Positions 1-9,631 of a stretch of DNA of 44,784 nucleotides are shown in pieces (positions within the stretch are counted from its first letter, which is position 1; every line of letters starts with the position of its first letter). Both the position numbers and the translations under genes were made by a program. The stretch is from Bacteroides caecigallinarum (GTDB lineage: Bacteria > Bacteroidota > Bacteroidia > Bacteroidales > Bacteroidaceae): assembly GCF_021531075.1 (NCBI RefSeq), contig NZ_JADYTJ010000027.1:1-44784 (forward strand). Reading direction: 5' to 3'. Under the pieces are notes generated by a model. That model searched no databases and was not told the origin of the DNA. It was given only the letters and a program-made list of their open reading frames with translations.

Positions 1-104
1 GCCTTAAAATACTTTTTCTAGAAGAAAAACGTCAAATGTTGTGTCTAAATGCTAAGAGTATACGTTTTTTTATTTAATAATGAAAGTATTTTCGGAAAAA
101 TACA

Positions 105-112
105 TATTTTTG
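105..112 (+). promoter_or_regulatory. Putative -7 element upstream of the SusC-like gene
   Basis: The sequence TATTTTTG matches the Bacteroidetes -7 form TAnnTTTG and lies about 55 nt before the SusC-like start codon. No convincing TTTG-type -33 element is seen 19-20 nt upstream, so this may be a regulated promoter. The regulator, often an ECF sigma/anti-sigma pair or a hybrid two-component protein for such loci, would lie left of the window. Confidence 0.4.
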
Positions 113-167
113 TGATTGACTAGAGAGAACTAAACTATTTACAAATTTAAAATTCAAGAGAGATTTT

Positions 168-3100
168 ATGAGAAGGAAATTGATGCTATTAATCTCCTGC
201 CTCGTCGTATGGGTAGGTATGGTGAACGCTCAAGTGACTAAAGTAGCCGGTACGGTTACTTCTAGTGAGGACGGTTTGCCTGTTGTGGGTGCATCTGTAT
301 TAGTGAAAGGTACTACTGTGGGTACTGTGACTGACATTGATGGTAACTTCAGTATTCCGAACATTCCTGAGTCGGCAAAAATGCTGGTCGTTTCGTTTAT
401 TGGTATGAGAACTGAGGAGGTTGCTGTAGCTCCAACTCTAAGTGTAGTGTTACATCCTGATACTGAACTGCTGGACGAGGTGGTAGTGACAGGTTATGGT
501 AATTTTAAAAAATCATCGTTTACAGGTTCTGCTTCAAGTGTTTCTACTGAAAAATTGAAAGACGTTCCGTCGGTAAGTGTACAGGACCGTTTGGCAGGTT
601 CTGTGTCGGGGGTACAAATTACTTCAACATCCGGGCAGCCTGGTGCTGTGGCTTCGGTTCGTATTAGAGGTATGGGATCTATTAATGCAAGTAATGAACC
701 GCTTTATGTCATTGACGGTGTACCTATGCTCAATGGTAATGTCAGTGAATTTTCGTATGCTAATTCTGGAAACAGCTTGATGGCTACCTTGAACAGTAAT
801 GATATTGAGTCGATGACAGTGATTAAGGATGCTGCGGCTGCTTCGCTGTATGGGTCGCGCGCGGCTAATGGTGTGATTATCATTACTACTAAACGTGGCT
901 CGGCTGGAAAAACACAATTCAATGTAAAAGCAGACTGGGGTATGTCTGACATGGCTATTAACTATCGTCCTATCCTTAATGGCGTGGAAAGGCGAGAAAT
1001 CCTTCATTTGGGATTGAAAAATTATATGCTTAATGCAGGTAAGTCAGAGGAAGAAGCAATCGCTTATGCAGACAGCAGGATAGATTCTTATGCTGCAGAA
1101 CCGTGGTCTGGGTATACTGACTGGAAAGATGTACTTTTCAGAAAGGGCTCTCACCAAAATTATGAAGTTAGTGCACAGGGAGGTTCTGAAAAGACTCATT
1201 TTTATACTTCGTTTTCGTATACTAAGCAGAATGGTATAACGAATGTTTCCGGATATGAAAGGTTTACGGGTAGGGCAAATGTAAATCATAAGGCTGACCG
1301 TGTTTCTATTGACGCAAGTGCCATGTTTACAAATTCTACTCAGAACGTAAATAATGAGGCTACGAGTTTTGCAAATCCTATTATGTGTTACGCCATGACG
1401 GCTTCTCCATCTACTTATCCGTATAATGAGGATGGTTCTTTCAGTACCGTATTCCCGGCGCTGAATGGTGCTAATCCTGTTCAAACGGAAACTTATAATT
1501 ATAACAGAAGTGTTGTAAACCGTTTTATGGGTTCAATAGGGGCTACATGGAATGTATGGGATAATCTTAATCTTAAGGAGATATTAAGCTACGACTTCAG
1601 TCAGAACAACGAAAAAGTGTGGTGGGATCCACGATCTAATGACGGACGTTCATCAAATGGAGTCATGCAAAGGGTTATGGCAAACAGGGCAAAACTGAAT
1701 ACACAGACACAGCTGACTTATAATAAGACAGTTGCAGATAACCATAATTTTGATGTTTTGCTAGGATTTGAGACTGAGGATTATGGATATGAATATGTTT
1801 ATGCAAATGGTAATACTTATCCATCGTATCTGCCTGAAATTGAGAATGCAGGAGACAGTAGGGCATCAAGCTCAGTGAGCAAGTATAGAATGACCTCTTT
1901 TTTGGGAAGATTGAATTATGACTTTGCCGATAAGTATTATATAAGTGGAAGTTACCGTAGAGATGGTAGTTCGCGCTTGTCGCGTGATAGCCGTTGGGGA
2001 GATTTCTGGTCGGTGTCAGGCTCATGGAGAATATCTGGAGAATCATTTATGGAATCAGTGAAGGATGTGTTGAGTGATGTGAAATTGCGTGCATCGTATG
2101 GCGTTAATGGAACACAGCCTACTGACTTATATGGATATCTGGGTGTATTTGGATTCGGTTATAATTATAAAGGTAATGGCGGATCGGCAGAAATGAGAGT
2201 GGATAATCCGAATATGAAGTGGGAAAAGAATTATGCTACTAATATAGGTCTTGATGTTACTTTGTGGAATAGATTGACGATGACTGTTGAGTGGTATAAT
2301 CGTGATACAAAGGACTTGTTGATGAATAAGGCTATTTCCGGAGTGACAGGTATAATAGATGGAAATGGTGTGGCCAATACGCTGATGAATGTCGGTGAGA
2401 TGAGAAACCGAGGTGTAGAAGTGGAGCTGAAATCTACAAATATCCAAAATAAAGACTGGACATGGACTACTACTTTTAATATAAGCCATAATAGGAATAC
2501 TCTGCTGAAATTGGATGGAAATCAGAATGAGATGATAAACGGTCCGCTCATCCATAGAGTAGGAGAGCCATATTATTCTATTTATGCATATGAATATGCC
2601 GGGGTGGATTCAAAAACCGGTAAGGAGTTGTATTATATAAATGGAGAAAATGGCAGCCGTGAAACGACTACAAATTCTTCGGAGGCAAACAAAACTATAG
2701 TTGGGGCAATAGAGCCTAAAGTGCAAGGTGGTTTGACTAACTTTATTAGTTGGAAGTTTATTGATTTTAATATGACTTTAACTTACTCAATAGGCGGACA
2801 CGCATTTGATTATGCTACATGGTTGCAGTCTAATGGGGGTACATATAATTATGTGGGTAATGTTCCTGCGTATTACAAAATAGAAGATACATGGCAGAAG
2901 CCTGGAGATGATGCCAAACTTCCTCAATTTGCATTTGGTAATAAAAATATTTCTTCTTCCAGGTGGTTGATGCCTACAGACCATTTGCGAATCAAGAATC
3001 TGACGGTAGGTCTTACAATGCCGTCCAGCTTGAGCAGTAGACTGGGATTGGGCAAAGTGAGAGCTTATATTGCTGCGAACAATTTGCTTACATGGAAATC

Positions 3101-3203
3101 GAAAGACCTGTATGTGGATCCTGAAACACCGGTGAATGGACTTTGTACTTTTGAGACACCGGCATTGAGAACTGTTACTTTCGGTATGGAAATAGGATTT
3201 TAA
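168..3203 (+). CDS. SusC/RagA-family TonB-dependent outer membrane receptor
   Basis: This 1011-residue protein is a TonB-dependent transporter that imports a ligand, often an oligosaccharide, across the outer membrane together with its SusD partner. Residues 1-22 form a signal peptide ending VNAQ. Residues about 27-100 are the carboxypeptidase-regulatory-like beta-sandwich (VAGTVTSSEDGLPVVGASV). The SusC signature around ELLDEVVVTGYG follows, then the plug domain with DRLAGSVSGVQI and RIRGMGSINASNEPLYVIDG. The rest is beta-barrel and ends in an aromatic residue (GMEIGF), as expected for Bam-dependent insertion. Its length is normal for the family. The SusD-like gene starts 20 nt downstream. 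No glycosidase, peptidase or sensor is visible beside it, so the substrate cannot be inferred. Confidence 0.95.
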   Translation: MRRKLMLLISCLVVWVGMVNAQVTKVAGTVTSSEDGLPVVGASVLVKGTTVGTVTDIDGNFSIPNIPESAKMLVVSFIGMRTEEVAVAPTLSVVLHPDTELLDEVVVTGYGNFKKSSFTGSASSVSTEKLKDVPSVSVQDRLAGSVSGVQITSTSGQPGAVASVRIRGMGSINASNEPLYVIDGVPMLNGNVSEFSYANSGNSLMATLNSNDIESMTVIKDAAAASLYGSRAANGVIIITTKRGSAGKTQFNVKADWGMSDMAINYRPILNGVERREILHLGLKNYMLNAGKSEEEAIAYADSRIDSYAAEPWSGYTDWKDVLFRKGSHQNYEVSAQGGSEKTHFYTSFSYTKQNGITNVSGYERFTGRANVNHKADRVSIDASAMFTNSTQNVNNEATSFANPIMCYAMTASPSTYPYNEDGSFSTVFPALNGANPVQTETYNYNRSVVNRFMGSIGATWNVWDNLNLKEILSYDFSQNNEKVWWDPRSNDGRSSNGVMQRVMANRAKLNTQTQLTYNKTVADNHNFDVLLGFETEDYGYEYVYANGNTYPSYLPEIENAGDSRASSSVSKYRMTSFLGRLNYDFADKYYISGSYRRDGSSRLSRDSRWGDFWSVSGSWRISGESFMESVKDVLSDVKLRASYGVNGTQPTDLYGYLGVFGFGYNYKGNGGSAEMRVDNPNMKWEKNYATNIGLDVTLWNRLTMTVEWYNRDTKDLLMNKAISGVTGIIDGNGVANTLMNVGEMRNRGVEVELKSTNIQNKDWTWTTTFNISHNRNTLLKLDGNQNEMINGPLIHRVGEPYYSIYAYEYAGVDSKTGKELYYINGENGSRETTTNSSEANKTIVGAIEPKVQGGLTNFISWKFIDFNMTLTYSIGGHAFDYATWLQSNGGTYNYVGNVPAYYKIEDTWQKPGDDAKLPQFAFGNKNISSSRWLMPTDHLRIKNLTVGLTMPSSLSSRLGLGKVRAYIAANNLLTWKSKDLYVDPETPVNGLCTFETPALRTVTFGMEIGF

Positions 3204-3223
3204 TTTATTAATGATAAGTAAAT

Positions 3224-4780
3224 ATGATAACTAGAATATATAAGACGTTTATATTACAGATGGCAACCGTTTTGGTATTGTCTTCGTGTGTGAACAATTG
3301 GTTGGATCAGACTCCTTCTAACGGAATACCTACAAATCAGGCCATAACTAATTATAATGATGCAAAAACTGCAATGTATGGTATGTATGATGGGTTACAG
3401 GGCAATTCTAAATATAATGAATATTATGCTGCCAGAATGTTTTATTATGGTGATGTGCGTGGGGATGACATGCAGGCTAGGGATCAGGGGATGCGTACTT
3501 CTTCATGTTATGAGATGAGGTATACGGTGGATGATGCTCCGGCTATATGGAATATTTCTTACAATGTGATACGCCGTGCCAATAGAATCATCGAGGCTGT
3601 TGAGAATAAAAAAATTCTTGATGCAGATAAATATCAGAAACAGATAGATGACATATATGCGCAAGCTAAAGTGGTTCGTGCATTGGTGCATTTTGATTTG
3701 GTGAGAATATATGGTAATCCTTATACAAGTGATAATGGGGCTTCTCTAGGTGTACCTTTTGTGGAAACTGCTTTAGCTACTGATGCCCAACAGGGTAGGG
3801 AAACAGTGGCAAAGGTTTATGAGAAGGTGATAAAGGATTTGACGGAGGCTGTAGGTTCCGGTGCTTTATATAAATCGGAAAAAGTAGGCGAAAAGCAGGG
3901 GTTTATAGACCAATGGGCAGCCGAAGCTTTGCTGGCACGTGTTTATTTATATAAAGGTGAAAATGAACTGGCTCTTTCTACAGCTAAGAATATAATTAAG
4001 AATTCTCCTTATAAATTATGGGATGCTGACGAATATGCTGATGCTTGGGATAAAATGAATGCAAAGCATACCAAGGAAGTTATATTTGAGCTTATAAATA
4101 ATGGAACGGATGATTGGGCCGACCGTGAAGGTATCGGTTATCTGTACAATGAAGATGGGTATGCTGATGCTATTTGTACGAAATCGTTTGTAGATATGCT
4201 TAAGGCAGAACCGAATGATGTAAGAATCAGTGTCGTACTTCCTGTTCAGAAAAAGACAGATGAAAAGGGTAACCCGACTGATCTTTATAAAAAATATGGT
4301 GATGAGCCTATTTTTATAAATAAATTCCCAAATGGGCAGCAAGGTGATCCGCGTTTACAGAACCTTCCGATACTAAGACTCTCTGAAGTGTATTTGAATG
4401 CGGCTGAGGCTGCCATAAAACTAGGTGGCGGATATCTGGATGATGCTGTTAATTACCTTAATGACATTATTAAGGCACGCTCTGTAGATGTTAATTCTGC
4501 AAGACTAGTTGATAACTCTACTATAACTTTGGAAAGAGTTTTACTGGAACGCAGAAAGGAGTTGGTTGGTGAAGGGCACCGTTTCTTTGATGCTATGCGT
4601 AATGACGAAACTATCGTTCGCTATGAAAGTCAGGATAAGGATAAGATGGGATGGCATTATGCTCTAAATGAGGACTCAAGAAAATTTGACAGAACATATT
4701 TCAGAACTATACTTCCAATTCCTGTAAGCGAAGTTAATGCTAATCCGGTTATTGCAAAACAGCAGAATCCTGGATATTGA
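3224..4780 (+). CDS. SusD/RagB-family surface nutrient-binding lipoprotein
   Basis: This 518-residue protein is the ligand-capturing lid of the SusC/SusD pair. It starts with a lipoprotein signal: a hydrophobic segment ending in the lipobox LSSC, with Cys22 as the lipidation site, followed by NNWLDQTP as in many SusD proteins. Helical TPR-like regions include AQAKVVRALVHFDLVRIYGNPY (split here: AQAKVVRALVHFDLV then RIYGNPY) and LRLSEVYLNAAEAA. The C-terminal RKELVGEGHRFFDAMRN motif is the SusD signature. It is 20 nt downstream of the susC-like gene and almost certainly co-transcribed with it. A terminator follows the stop codon, so the visible operon is only these two genes. Confidence 0.95.
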   Translation: MITRIYKTFILQMATVLVLSSCVNNWLDQTPSNGIPTNQAITNYNDAKTAMYGMYDGLQGNSKYNEYYAARMFYYGDVRGDDMQARDQGMRTSSCYEMRYTVDDAPAIWNISYNVIRRANRIIEAVENKKILDADKYQKQIDDIYAQAKVVRALVHFDLVRIYGNPYTSDNGASLGVPFVETALATDAQQGRETVAKVYEKVIKDLTEAVGSGALYKSEKVGEKQGFIDQWAAEALLARVYLYKGENELALSTAKNIIKNSPYKLWDADEYADAWDKMNAKHTKEVIFELINNGTDDWADREGIGYLYNEDGYADAICTKSFVDMLKAEPNDVRISVVLPVQKKTDEKGNPTDLYKKYGDEPIFINKFPNGQQGDPRLQNLPILRLSEVYLNAAEAAIKLGGGYLDDAVNYLNDIIKARSVDVNSARLVDNSTITLERVLLERRKELVGEGHRFFDAMRNDETIVRYESQDKDKMGWHYALNEDSRKFDRTYFRTILPIPVSEVNANPVIAKQQNPGY

Positions 4781-4809
4781 TTCTATTGTGAAATAAATAT
4801 TTTCAGAAT

Positions 4810-4860
4810 GCCTGTATGGATGCAAAGTGAATATTCACTTAGTATCCTGCAGGCTTTTTT
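4810..4860 (+). terminator. Terminator of the SusC/SusD operon
   Basis: GCCTG and CAGGC arms enclose an inner palindrome (GTGAATATTCAC), and the right arm runs straight into a T tract. The hairpin begins 30 nt after the SusD-like stop codon and faces a minus-strand gene, so it probably ends the operon. Confidence 0.7.
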
Positions 4861-4876
4861 ATTGAATAGAATTCTA

Positions 4877-5053
4877 TTACCAGAACTTGTTTAATTCTTC
4901 ATTGTACTCAAAGCCTGCATCTTTCAGACGTGATAAGATTTCGTCTTTGTTAAGATTTAAATCATCGCATAGTGAATCAAGCGAAGGATAGAAGTCTCTC
5001 AGTTTCATATTGATGAGGCTGAAAAGCATCATCGGGTCATTAGGCAATTCCAT
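4877..5053 (-). CDS. DUF4250-family small protein
   Basis: This is a 58-residue protein that begins MELPNDPMMLFSLINMKLRD and ends GFEYNEELNKFW. The start (PxDPxMLxSxxNxKLRD) and the GFEYN..KN.FW ending are characteristic of the DUF4250 family, which is widespread in Bacteroidetes and Firmicutes and has no known function. The protein is acidic and helical, with no signal peptide or membrane segment. It is monocistronic on the minus strand between a convergent SusC/D operon and divergent purB. Its ATG lies about 38 nt downstream of a perfect TACCTTTG promoter element. The reading frame was translated by eye from the complement and is open from ATG to TAA. Confidence 0.85.
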   Translation of the reverse strand: MELPNDPMMLFSLINMKLRDFYPSLDSLCDDLNLNKDEILSRLKDAGFEYNEELNKFW

Positions 5054-5090
5054 TTTTATTCTTTTTTATTTTTTTGTTTTTTTTCGGCTG

Positions 5091-5098
5091 CAAAGGTA
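5091..5098 (-). promoter_or_regulatory. -7 element for the DUF4250 gene
   Basis: Read on the minus strand this is TACCTTTG, an exact TAnnTTTG match followed by GCAG. It lies 37-45 nt before the DUF4250 start codon, with an A-rich leader between. No clear TTTG -33 element was seen. Confidence 0.55.
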
Positions 5099-5284
5099 CG
5101 GTTTATTTCAGTTCGTTATACCTTAAGGGAAATTATATTTTCTTTGTTTTTATGATATTTTAGTGTAAAAGGACGGTGGGTTGTTGGAAAGTTCAATAAT
5201 CTATATGTCGCAACTATAGCGGAATATTTGTGTAATAATTACTAAACTTTTCATTATTAGGACGGTTAAGTCGGGAAAAAGCAT

Positions 5285-5292
5285 TATTTTTG
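5285..5292 (+). promoter_or_regulatory. -7 element for purB
   Basis: TATTTTTG matches TAnnTTTG about 42 nt before the purB start codon. The -33 region is weak (GGTTAAG in the expected zone). Confidence 0.5.
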
Positions 5293-5334
5293 CGAAGTTT
5301 TAATGATCATTAATTTAGAAAAAACTGAAAAACA

Positions 5335-6684
5335 ATGTTGGAGCTTGACTTACTCACTGCTGTTTCTCCTATTGACGGCAGATATAGAACCAAGGCGGGA
5401 ACTTTGGCTGAATATTTTTCTGAGTACGCGCTAATAAAATATCGTGTGCAAGTGGAAATAGAGTATTTTATTACTTTGTGTGAACTTCCTCTTCCTCAGC
5501 TGAAATGTTTTGATCATGCGCGTTTCGAATCTTTGCGTGATATTTACCGTAATTTCTCAGAGGCTGATGCTCAGCGTATTAAGGAAATAGAAAGCGTTAC
5601 TAACCATGACGTGAAAGCTGTTGAATATTTTATTAAAGAACAGTTCGATAAGCTTGGCGGACTGGAAAAATATAAGGAGTTCATTCATTTTGGACTGACT
5701 TCGCAGGATATAAACAATACTTCTGTGCCTTTGTCTATAAAAGAGGCTTTGGAAAAAGAGTATTATCCACAGATACAGAAACTTATAGATCAGCTTGCTT
5801 CTTATGCAGAGGAATGGAAAGATATTCCTATGCTGGCAAAAACTCACGGACAGCCAGCCTCTCCTACAAGACTTGGTAAGGAAATTATGGTGTTTGTGTA
5901 CAGATTGCGCCGTCAGCTTGATATATTGAAATCGTGTGCCATTACAGCTAAGTTTGGAGGAGCAACCGGTAATTATAATGCACATCATGTGGCATATCCG
6001 GAGTTCGACTGGAGAGCATTTGGCAATAAGTTCGTATCTGAGAAATTGGGATTGGAACGTGAAGAATATACTACTCAGATTTCTAATTATGATAATCTGG
6101 GAGCCATATTCGATGCAATGAAGCGTATTAATACTATCATGATTGATATGAACCGCGACTTCTGGCAGTATATTTCAATGGAGTACTTCAAGCAGAAGAT
6201 CAAAGCCGGCGAGGTGGGATCTAGTGCAATGCCTCATAAAGTTAATCCTATAGACTTTGAAAATGCTGAAGGTAACTTGGGAGTGGCAAATGCAATTTTT
6301 GAACACCTGTCATCAAAACTCCCGGTATCAAGATTACAGCGCGACTTGACTGACTCTACAGTATTGCGTAATATAGGTGTTCCTTTTGGTCATACAATTA
6401 TTGCTATTCAAAGTTCGCTTAAAGGACTTGGAAAATTGTTGCTGAATGAACATAAGATTTATGAAGATTTGGACAATTGCTGGAGTGTAGTGGCTGAAGC
6501 AATCCAGACTATTCTTCGTCGTGAGGCTTATCCTAATCCGTACGAAGCTCTGAAGGCCTTGACACGTACTAACCAGGCTATAAACGAGTCTTCTATCAAG
6601 AATTTTATTGAAACATTGGAAGTAAGCGAGGATATTAAAAAAGAACTTCGCGCAATTACTCCACACAATTATACTGGTATTTAA
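5335..6684 (+). CDS. purB: Adenylosuccinate lyase
   Basis: This 449-residue cytosolic enzyme of the fumarase/aspartase superfamily removes fumarate from SAICAR in purine synthesis and from adenylosuccinate to give AMP. The N-terminus LTAVSPIDGRYR is typical of the longer PurB subgroup. The substrate-binding TSQDINN motif, the catalytic-base region KTHGQPASPTRLGKE and the superfamily signature GSSAMPHKVNPIDFEN are all intact. The length is normal. The start is the ATG that gives MLELDLL, preceded by an A-rich stretch. The pseudouridine synthase gene begins about 75 nt downstream, with a T-rich tract but no clear hairpin between them, so read-through is possible. Confidence 0.96.
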   Translation: MLELDLLTAVSPIDGRYRTKAGTLAEYFSEYALIKYRVQVEIEYFITLCELPLPQLKCFDHARFESLRDIYRNFSEADAQRIKEIESVTNHDVKAVEYFIKEQFDKLGGLEKYKEFIHFGLTSQDINNTSVPLSIKEALEKEYYPQIQKLIDQLASYAEEWKDIPMLAKTHGQPASPTRLGKEIMVFVYRLRRQLDILKSCAITAKFGGATGNYNAHHVAYPEFDWRAFGNKFVSEKLGLEREEYTTQISNYDNLGAIFDAMKRINTIMIDMNRDFWQYISMEYFKQKIKAGEVGSSAMPHKVNPIDFENAEGNLGVANAIFEHLSSKLPVSRLQRDLTDSTVLRNIGVPFGHTIIAIQSSLKGLGKLLLNEHKIYEDLDNCWSVVAEAIQTILRREAYPNPYEALKALTRTNQAINESSIKNFIETLEVSEDIKKELRAITPHNYTGI

Positions 6685-6758
6685 TCTAAAATTTATATAG
6701 TGACATTATAGCCCGAGAGGGTAAGAGTATTAATTTTTTTTGATTTTATTATTTTATT

Positions 6759-8042
6759 ATGGCAGAAAGAGAATTCAGACAAAATGGTGAAAACCAGTCT
6801 GGCCGCGATGGTAGAAAATCTTACAACAACAGAGAGGGTTACAACAGAAACAATCGTTATGAGGGTGGTAACTATGGACGCCGTCCTAATAATAGCTTTG
6901 ATGGTGGCGAACAGCGTCAGAACCGTTCTTCGTTCAATCCTAGATTTAATAATAACAACGGTGGTGACCGTCAGCAACGTGGTGGATATGGCAATAATAA
7001 TTATGGTCGTCCGCAGCGTAATTACGGAAATCGTCCGTATGGAAATAATGAAGGAGGTGAACGTTCTTATAGCTCACCAAGATTCAATAATAATGGAGGA
7101 GAACGTCAGCAGCGCCAGTTTACTCCTAGATTCAATAATGAAGGAGGGGAACAACGTTCATTCCGTCCTCGTCAGGGACAGCAGGGCGGATATCGTCAGC
7201 AAGGTGGAGGATATGGAAATAACCGTCAGGGTGGATTCCGTCAGCGTACAAACGATTATAATCCGAATGCTAAGTATAGCATGAAGAAACAGATAGAGTA
7301 TAAGGATGTATTGACAGATCCTAATGAACCAATCAGATTGAATAAGTATCTGGCAAATGCCGGCATATGCTCGCGTCGTGAGGCTGACGAATTTATAACT
7401 GCCGGGGTGGTTTCTGTGAATGGAGTAGTAGTAACAGAATTAGGTACTAAGGTGCATCGTAATGATGAGGTTAAGTTCCACGACCAGCCTGTAAATATAG
7501 AAAGAAAGGTTTATCTTCTGCTTAACAAGCCAAAGGATTGTGTGACAACTTCTGATGATCCTCAGGAACGTAAGACAGTAATGGATTTTGTGAAAAATGC
7601 CTGCAAAGAACGTATTTATCCTGTAGGAAGACTTGACCGTAATACTACAGGTGTTCTTCTGCTTACCAATGATGGTGAGATGGCTTCCAAACTAACTCAT
7701 CCAAAATATCTGAAGAAGAAAATTTATCATGTATACTGCGATAAGAATGTAACCAAGGCTGATCTTGATCAGATTGTTCAGGGTATAACATTGGAGGATG
7801 GAGAAATACATGCTGATGCTGTAAGCTATGCTTCGGATACAGATAAATCGCAGGTAGGAATAGAAATACACTCAGGAAAGAATCGTATCGTACGCCGTAT
7901 ATTCGAACATTTGGGATATAAGGTGATTAAACTTGACAGAGTTTATTTTGCCGGACTGACCAAGAAAGGATTACGTCGTGGTGACTGGAGATTCTTGACT
8001 GAAAACGAGGTGAATATGCTCCGTATGGGGTCTTTTGAATAA
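6759..8042 (+). CDS. RsuA/RluB/RluF-family rRNA pseudouridine synthase with disordered N-terminus
   Basis: The 427-residue protein has two parts. Residues 1 to about 170 are low-complexity, rich in Asn, Gly, Arg and Gln, and contain repeated units of the type PRFNN(N/E)GGE(R/Q)Q. The remainder is a normal RsuA/RluB enzyme. An S4 RNA-binding domain starts near residue 190 (IRLNKYLANAGICSRREADE), and the catalytic domain carries GRLDRNTTGVLLLTNDGE, with Asp293 as the expected nucleophile. It should convert a uridine in rRNA to pseudouridine; which position cannot be told from sequence. The arginine/glycine-rich tail suggests extra RNA binding or condensate formation (inference). asnS starts 13 nt downstream, so the two are probably one operon. 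Confidence 0.9.
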   Translation: MAEREFRQNGENQSGRDGRKSYNNREGYNRNNRYEGGNYGRRPNNSFDGGEQRQNRSSFNPRFNNNNGGDRQQRGGYGNNNYGRPQRNYGNRPYGNNEGGERSYSSPRFNNNGGERQQRQFTPRFNNEGGEQRSFRPRQGQQGGYRQQGGGYGNNRQGGFRQRTNDYNPNAKYSMKKQIEYKDVLTDPNEPIRLNKYLANAGICSRREADEFITAGVVSVNGVVVTELGTKVHRNDEVKFHDQPVNIERKVYLLLNKPKDCVTTSDDPQERKTVMDFVKNACKERIYPVGRLDRNTTGVLLLTNDGEMASKLTHPKYLKKKIYHVYCDKNVTKADLDQIVQGITLEDGEIHADAVSYASDTDKSQVGIEIHSGKNRIVRRIFEHLGYKVIKLDRVYFAGLTKKGLRRGDWRFLTENEVNMLRMGSFE

Positions 8043-8055
8043 TTAAAATTAGTAA

Positions 8056-9462
8056 ATGATGGAAATGATTCGTAGAACAAAGATTATTGACGTGCTGAAA
8101 TCACGTGATTTTGGTAGCATGGTCAATGTTAAGGGTTGGGTACGTACCCGCCGCGGTAGCAAACAGGTAAACTTTATCGCCTTGAATGACGGTTCTACTA
8201 TAAATAATGTACAGGTGGTTGTTGATTTGGCTAACTTTGATGAAGAAATGCTGAAACAGATAACTACAGGTGCATGTATCAGTGTAAACGGTGAACTTGT
8301 GGAATCTGTAGGAGCCGGACAGGCTGCTGAAATTCAGGCTCGCGAAATAGAAGTGTTGGGTGTATGTGATAATACTTATCCACTGCAGAAAAAAGGACAC
8401 TCTATGGAATTCCTTCGCGAGATAGCACATTTGCGTCCGCGTACAAATACTTTTGGCGCTGTATTCCGCATTCGTCATAACATGGCTATTGCCATACATA
8501 AATTTTTCCATGACCGTGGCTTCTTCTATTTCCACACTCCTATAATCACTGCTTCAGACTGTGAGGGGGCTGGACAGATGTTCCAGGTTACAACAATGAA
8601 CCTTTATGACTTGAAGAAGGATGAGAATGGTTCTATAGTGTATGATAATGATTTCTTTGGAAAGCAGGCAAGCTTGACTGTGTCTGGTCAGCTGGAAGGT
8701 GAGTTGGCGGCTACTTCATTGGGATCAATTTATACTTTTGGACCTACTTTCCGTGCGGAAAACTCTAACACTCCTCGCCATCTTGCAGAGTTCTGGATGA
8801 TAGAACCTGAAGTGGCTTTCAACGATATTTATGATAACATGGACCTGGCAGAGGAGTTTATCAAATATTGTGTACAGTGGGCTTTGGACAACTGTTATGA
8901 TGATGTTAAGTTCTTGAATGACATGTTTGACAAGGGCTTGATTGAACGTTTGCAGGGTGTATTGAAAGACAACTTTGTACGTCTGCCTTATACTGAAGGT
9001 ATAAAGATTCTGGAAGATGCTGTGGCAAAGGGACATAAATTTGAATTCCCTGTATTCTGGGGTGCTGACCTTGCTTCTGAACATGAACGTTATTTGGTGG
9101 AAGAACACTTCAAGAAGCCGGTAATCTTGACTGATTATCCTAAAGAAATCAAGGCGTTCTATATGAAACAGAATGAAGATGGTAAGACTGTGCGTGCAAT
9201 GGACGTATTGTTCCCTAAGATAGGTGAAATTATAGGTGGGTCTGAACGTGAGGCTGATTATGATAAGCTGTTGACACGTATTCAGGAATTGGATATTCCT
9301 ATGAAAGATATGTGGTGGTATCTTGATACTCGTAAGTATGGAACTTGCCCTCACTCTGGATTTGGTTTGGGATTTGAACGTTTGTTACTGTTTGTAACTG
9401 GTATGTCAAATATCCGTGACGTTATACCTTTCCCACGTACACCGAGAAACGCTGAGTTCTGA
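8056..9462 (+). CDS. asnS: Asparaginyl-tRNA synthetase
   Basis: This 468-residue class IIb aminoacyl-tRNA synthetase charges tRNA-Asn. The N-terminal OB-fold anticodon-binding domain spans about residues 15-115 ([21 protein letters not shown]). The catalytic domain follows. Class II motif 2 is [21 protein letters not shown], with the MIEPE form seen in AsnRS, and motif 3 is [15 protein letters not shown]. The length is normal. Two methionines lie at the start (MMEMIRR) and the exact initiator among them is uncertain. It lies 13 nt after the pseudouridine synthase and is followed by a terminator. Confidence 0.96.
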   Translation: MMEMIRRTKIIDVLKSRDFGSMVNVKGWVRTRRGSKQVNFIALNDGSTINNVQVVVDLANFDEEMLKQITTGACISVNGELVESVGAGQAAEIQAREIEVLGVCDNTYPLQKKGHSMEFLREIAHLRPRTNTFGAVFRIRHNMAIAIHKFFHDRGFFYFHTPIITASDCEGAGQMFQVTTMNLYDLKKDENGSIVYDNDFFGKQASLTVSGQLEGELAATSLGSIYTFGPTFRAENSNTPRHLAEFWMIEPEVAFNDIYDNMDLAEEFIKYCVQWALDNCYDDVKFLNDMFDKGLIERLQGVLKDNFVRLPYTEGIKILEDAVAKGHKFEFPVFWGADLASEHERYLVEEHFKKPVILTDYPKEIKAFYMKQNEDGKTVRAMDVLFPKIGEIIGGSEREADYDKLLTRIQELDIPMKDMWWYLDTRKYGTCPHSGFGLGFERLLLFVTGMSNIRDVIPFPRTPRNAEF

Positions 9463-9483
9463 TTTTTTATAAATCCAAATATT

Positions 9484-9520
9484 AAAGGCTGTATAGATAT
9501 AAAATCTGTACGGCCTTTTT
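9484..9520 (+). terminator. Terminator after asnS
   Basis: AAAGGCTGTA and TACGGCCTTT pair over 10 bp with one G-U pair, and the right arm continues into a T run. It lies about 20 nt after the asnS stop codon. Confidence 0.8.
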
Positions 9521-9588
9521 TGTGTATAAATATTGTCAGGGATAAAGAAAAAATAGTTCTATATGTGTGTTTGATTTATATTTTTTAT

Positions 9589-9596
9589 TATATTTG
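9589..9596 (+). promoter_or_regulatory. -7 element for the small secreted protein gene
   Basis: TATATTTG followed by TGG fits TAnnTTTG and lies 35 nt before the start codon. The nearest TTTG upstream is only 15 nt away, so the -33 assignment is unsure. Confidence 0.45.
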
Positions 9597-9631
9597 TGGA
9601 AACCTATTAATAAACTTAAATATTTAGTGTT

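Noticed and set aside
6693-7284. Additional open frames on both strands across the 5' part of the pseudouridine synthase gene
   Set aside because: They arise from the repetitive codons of the Asn/Gly/Arg-rich tail and have low-complexity, family-less translations.
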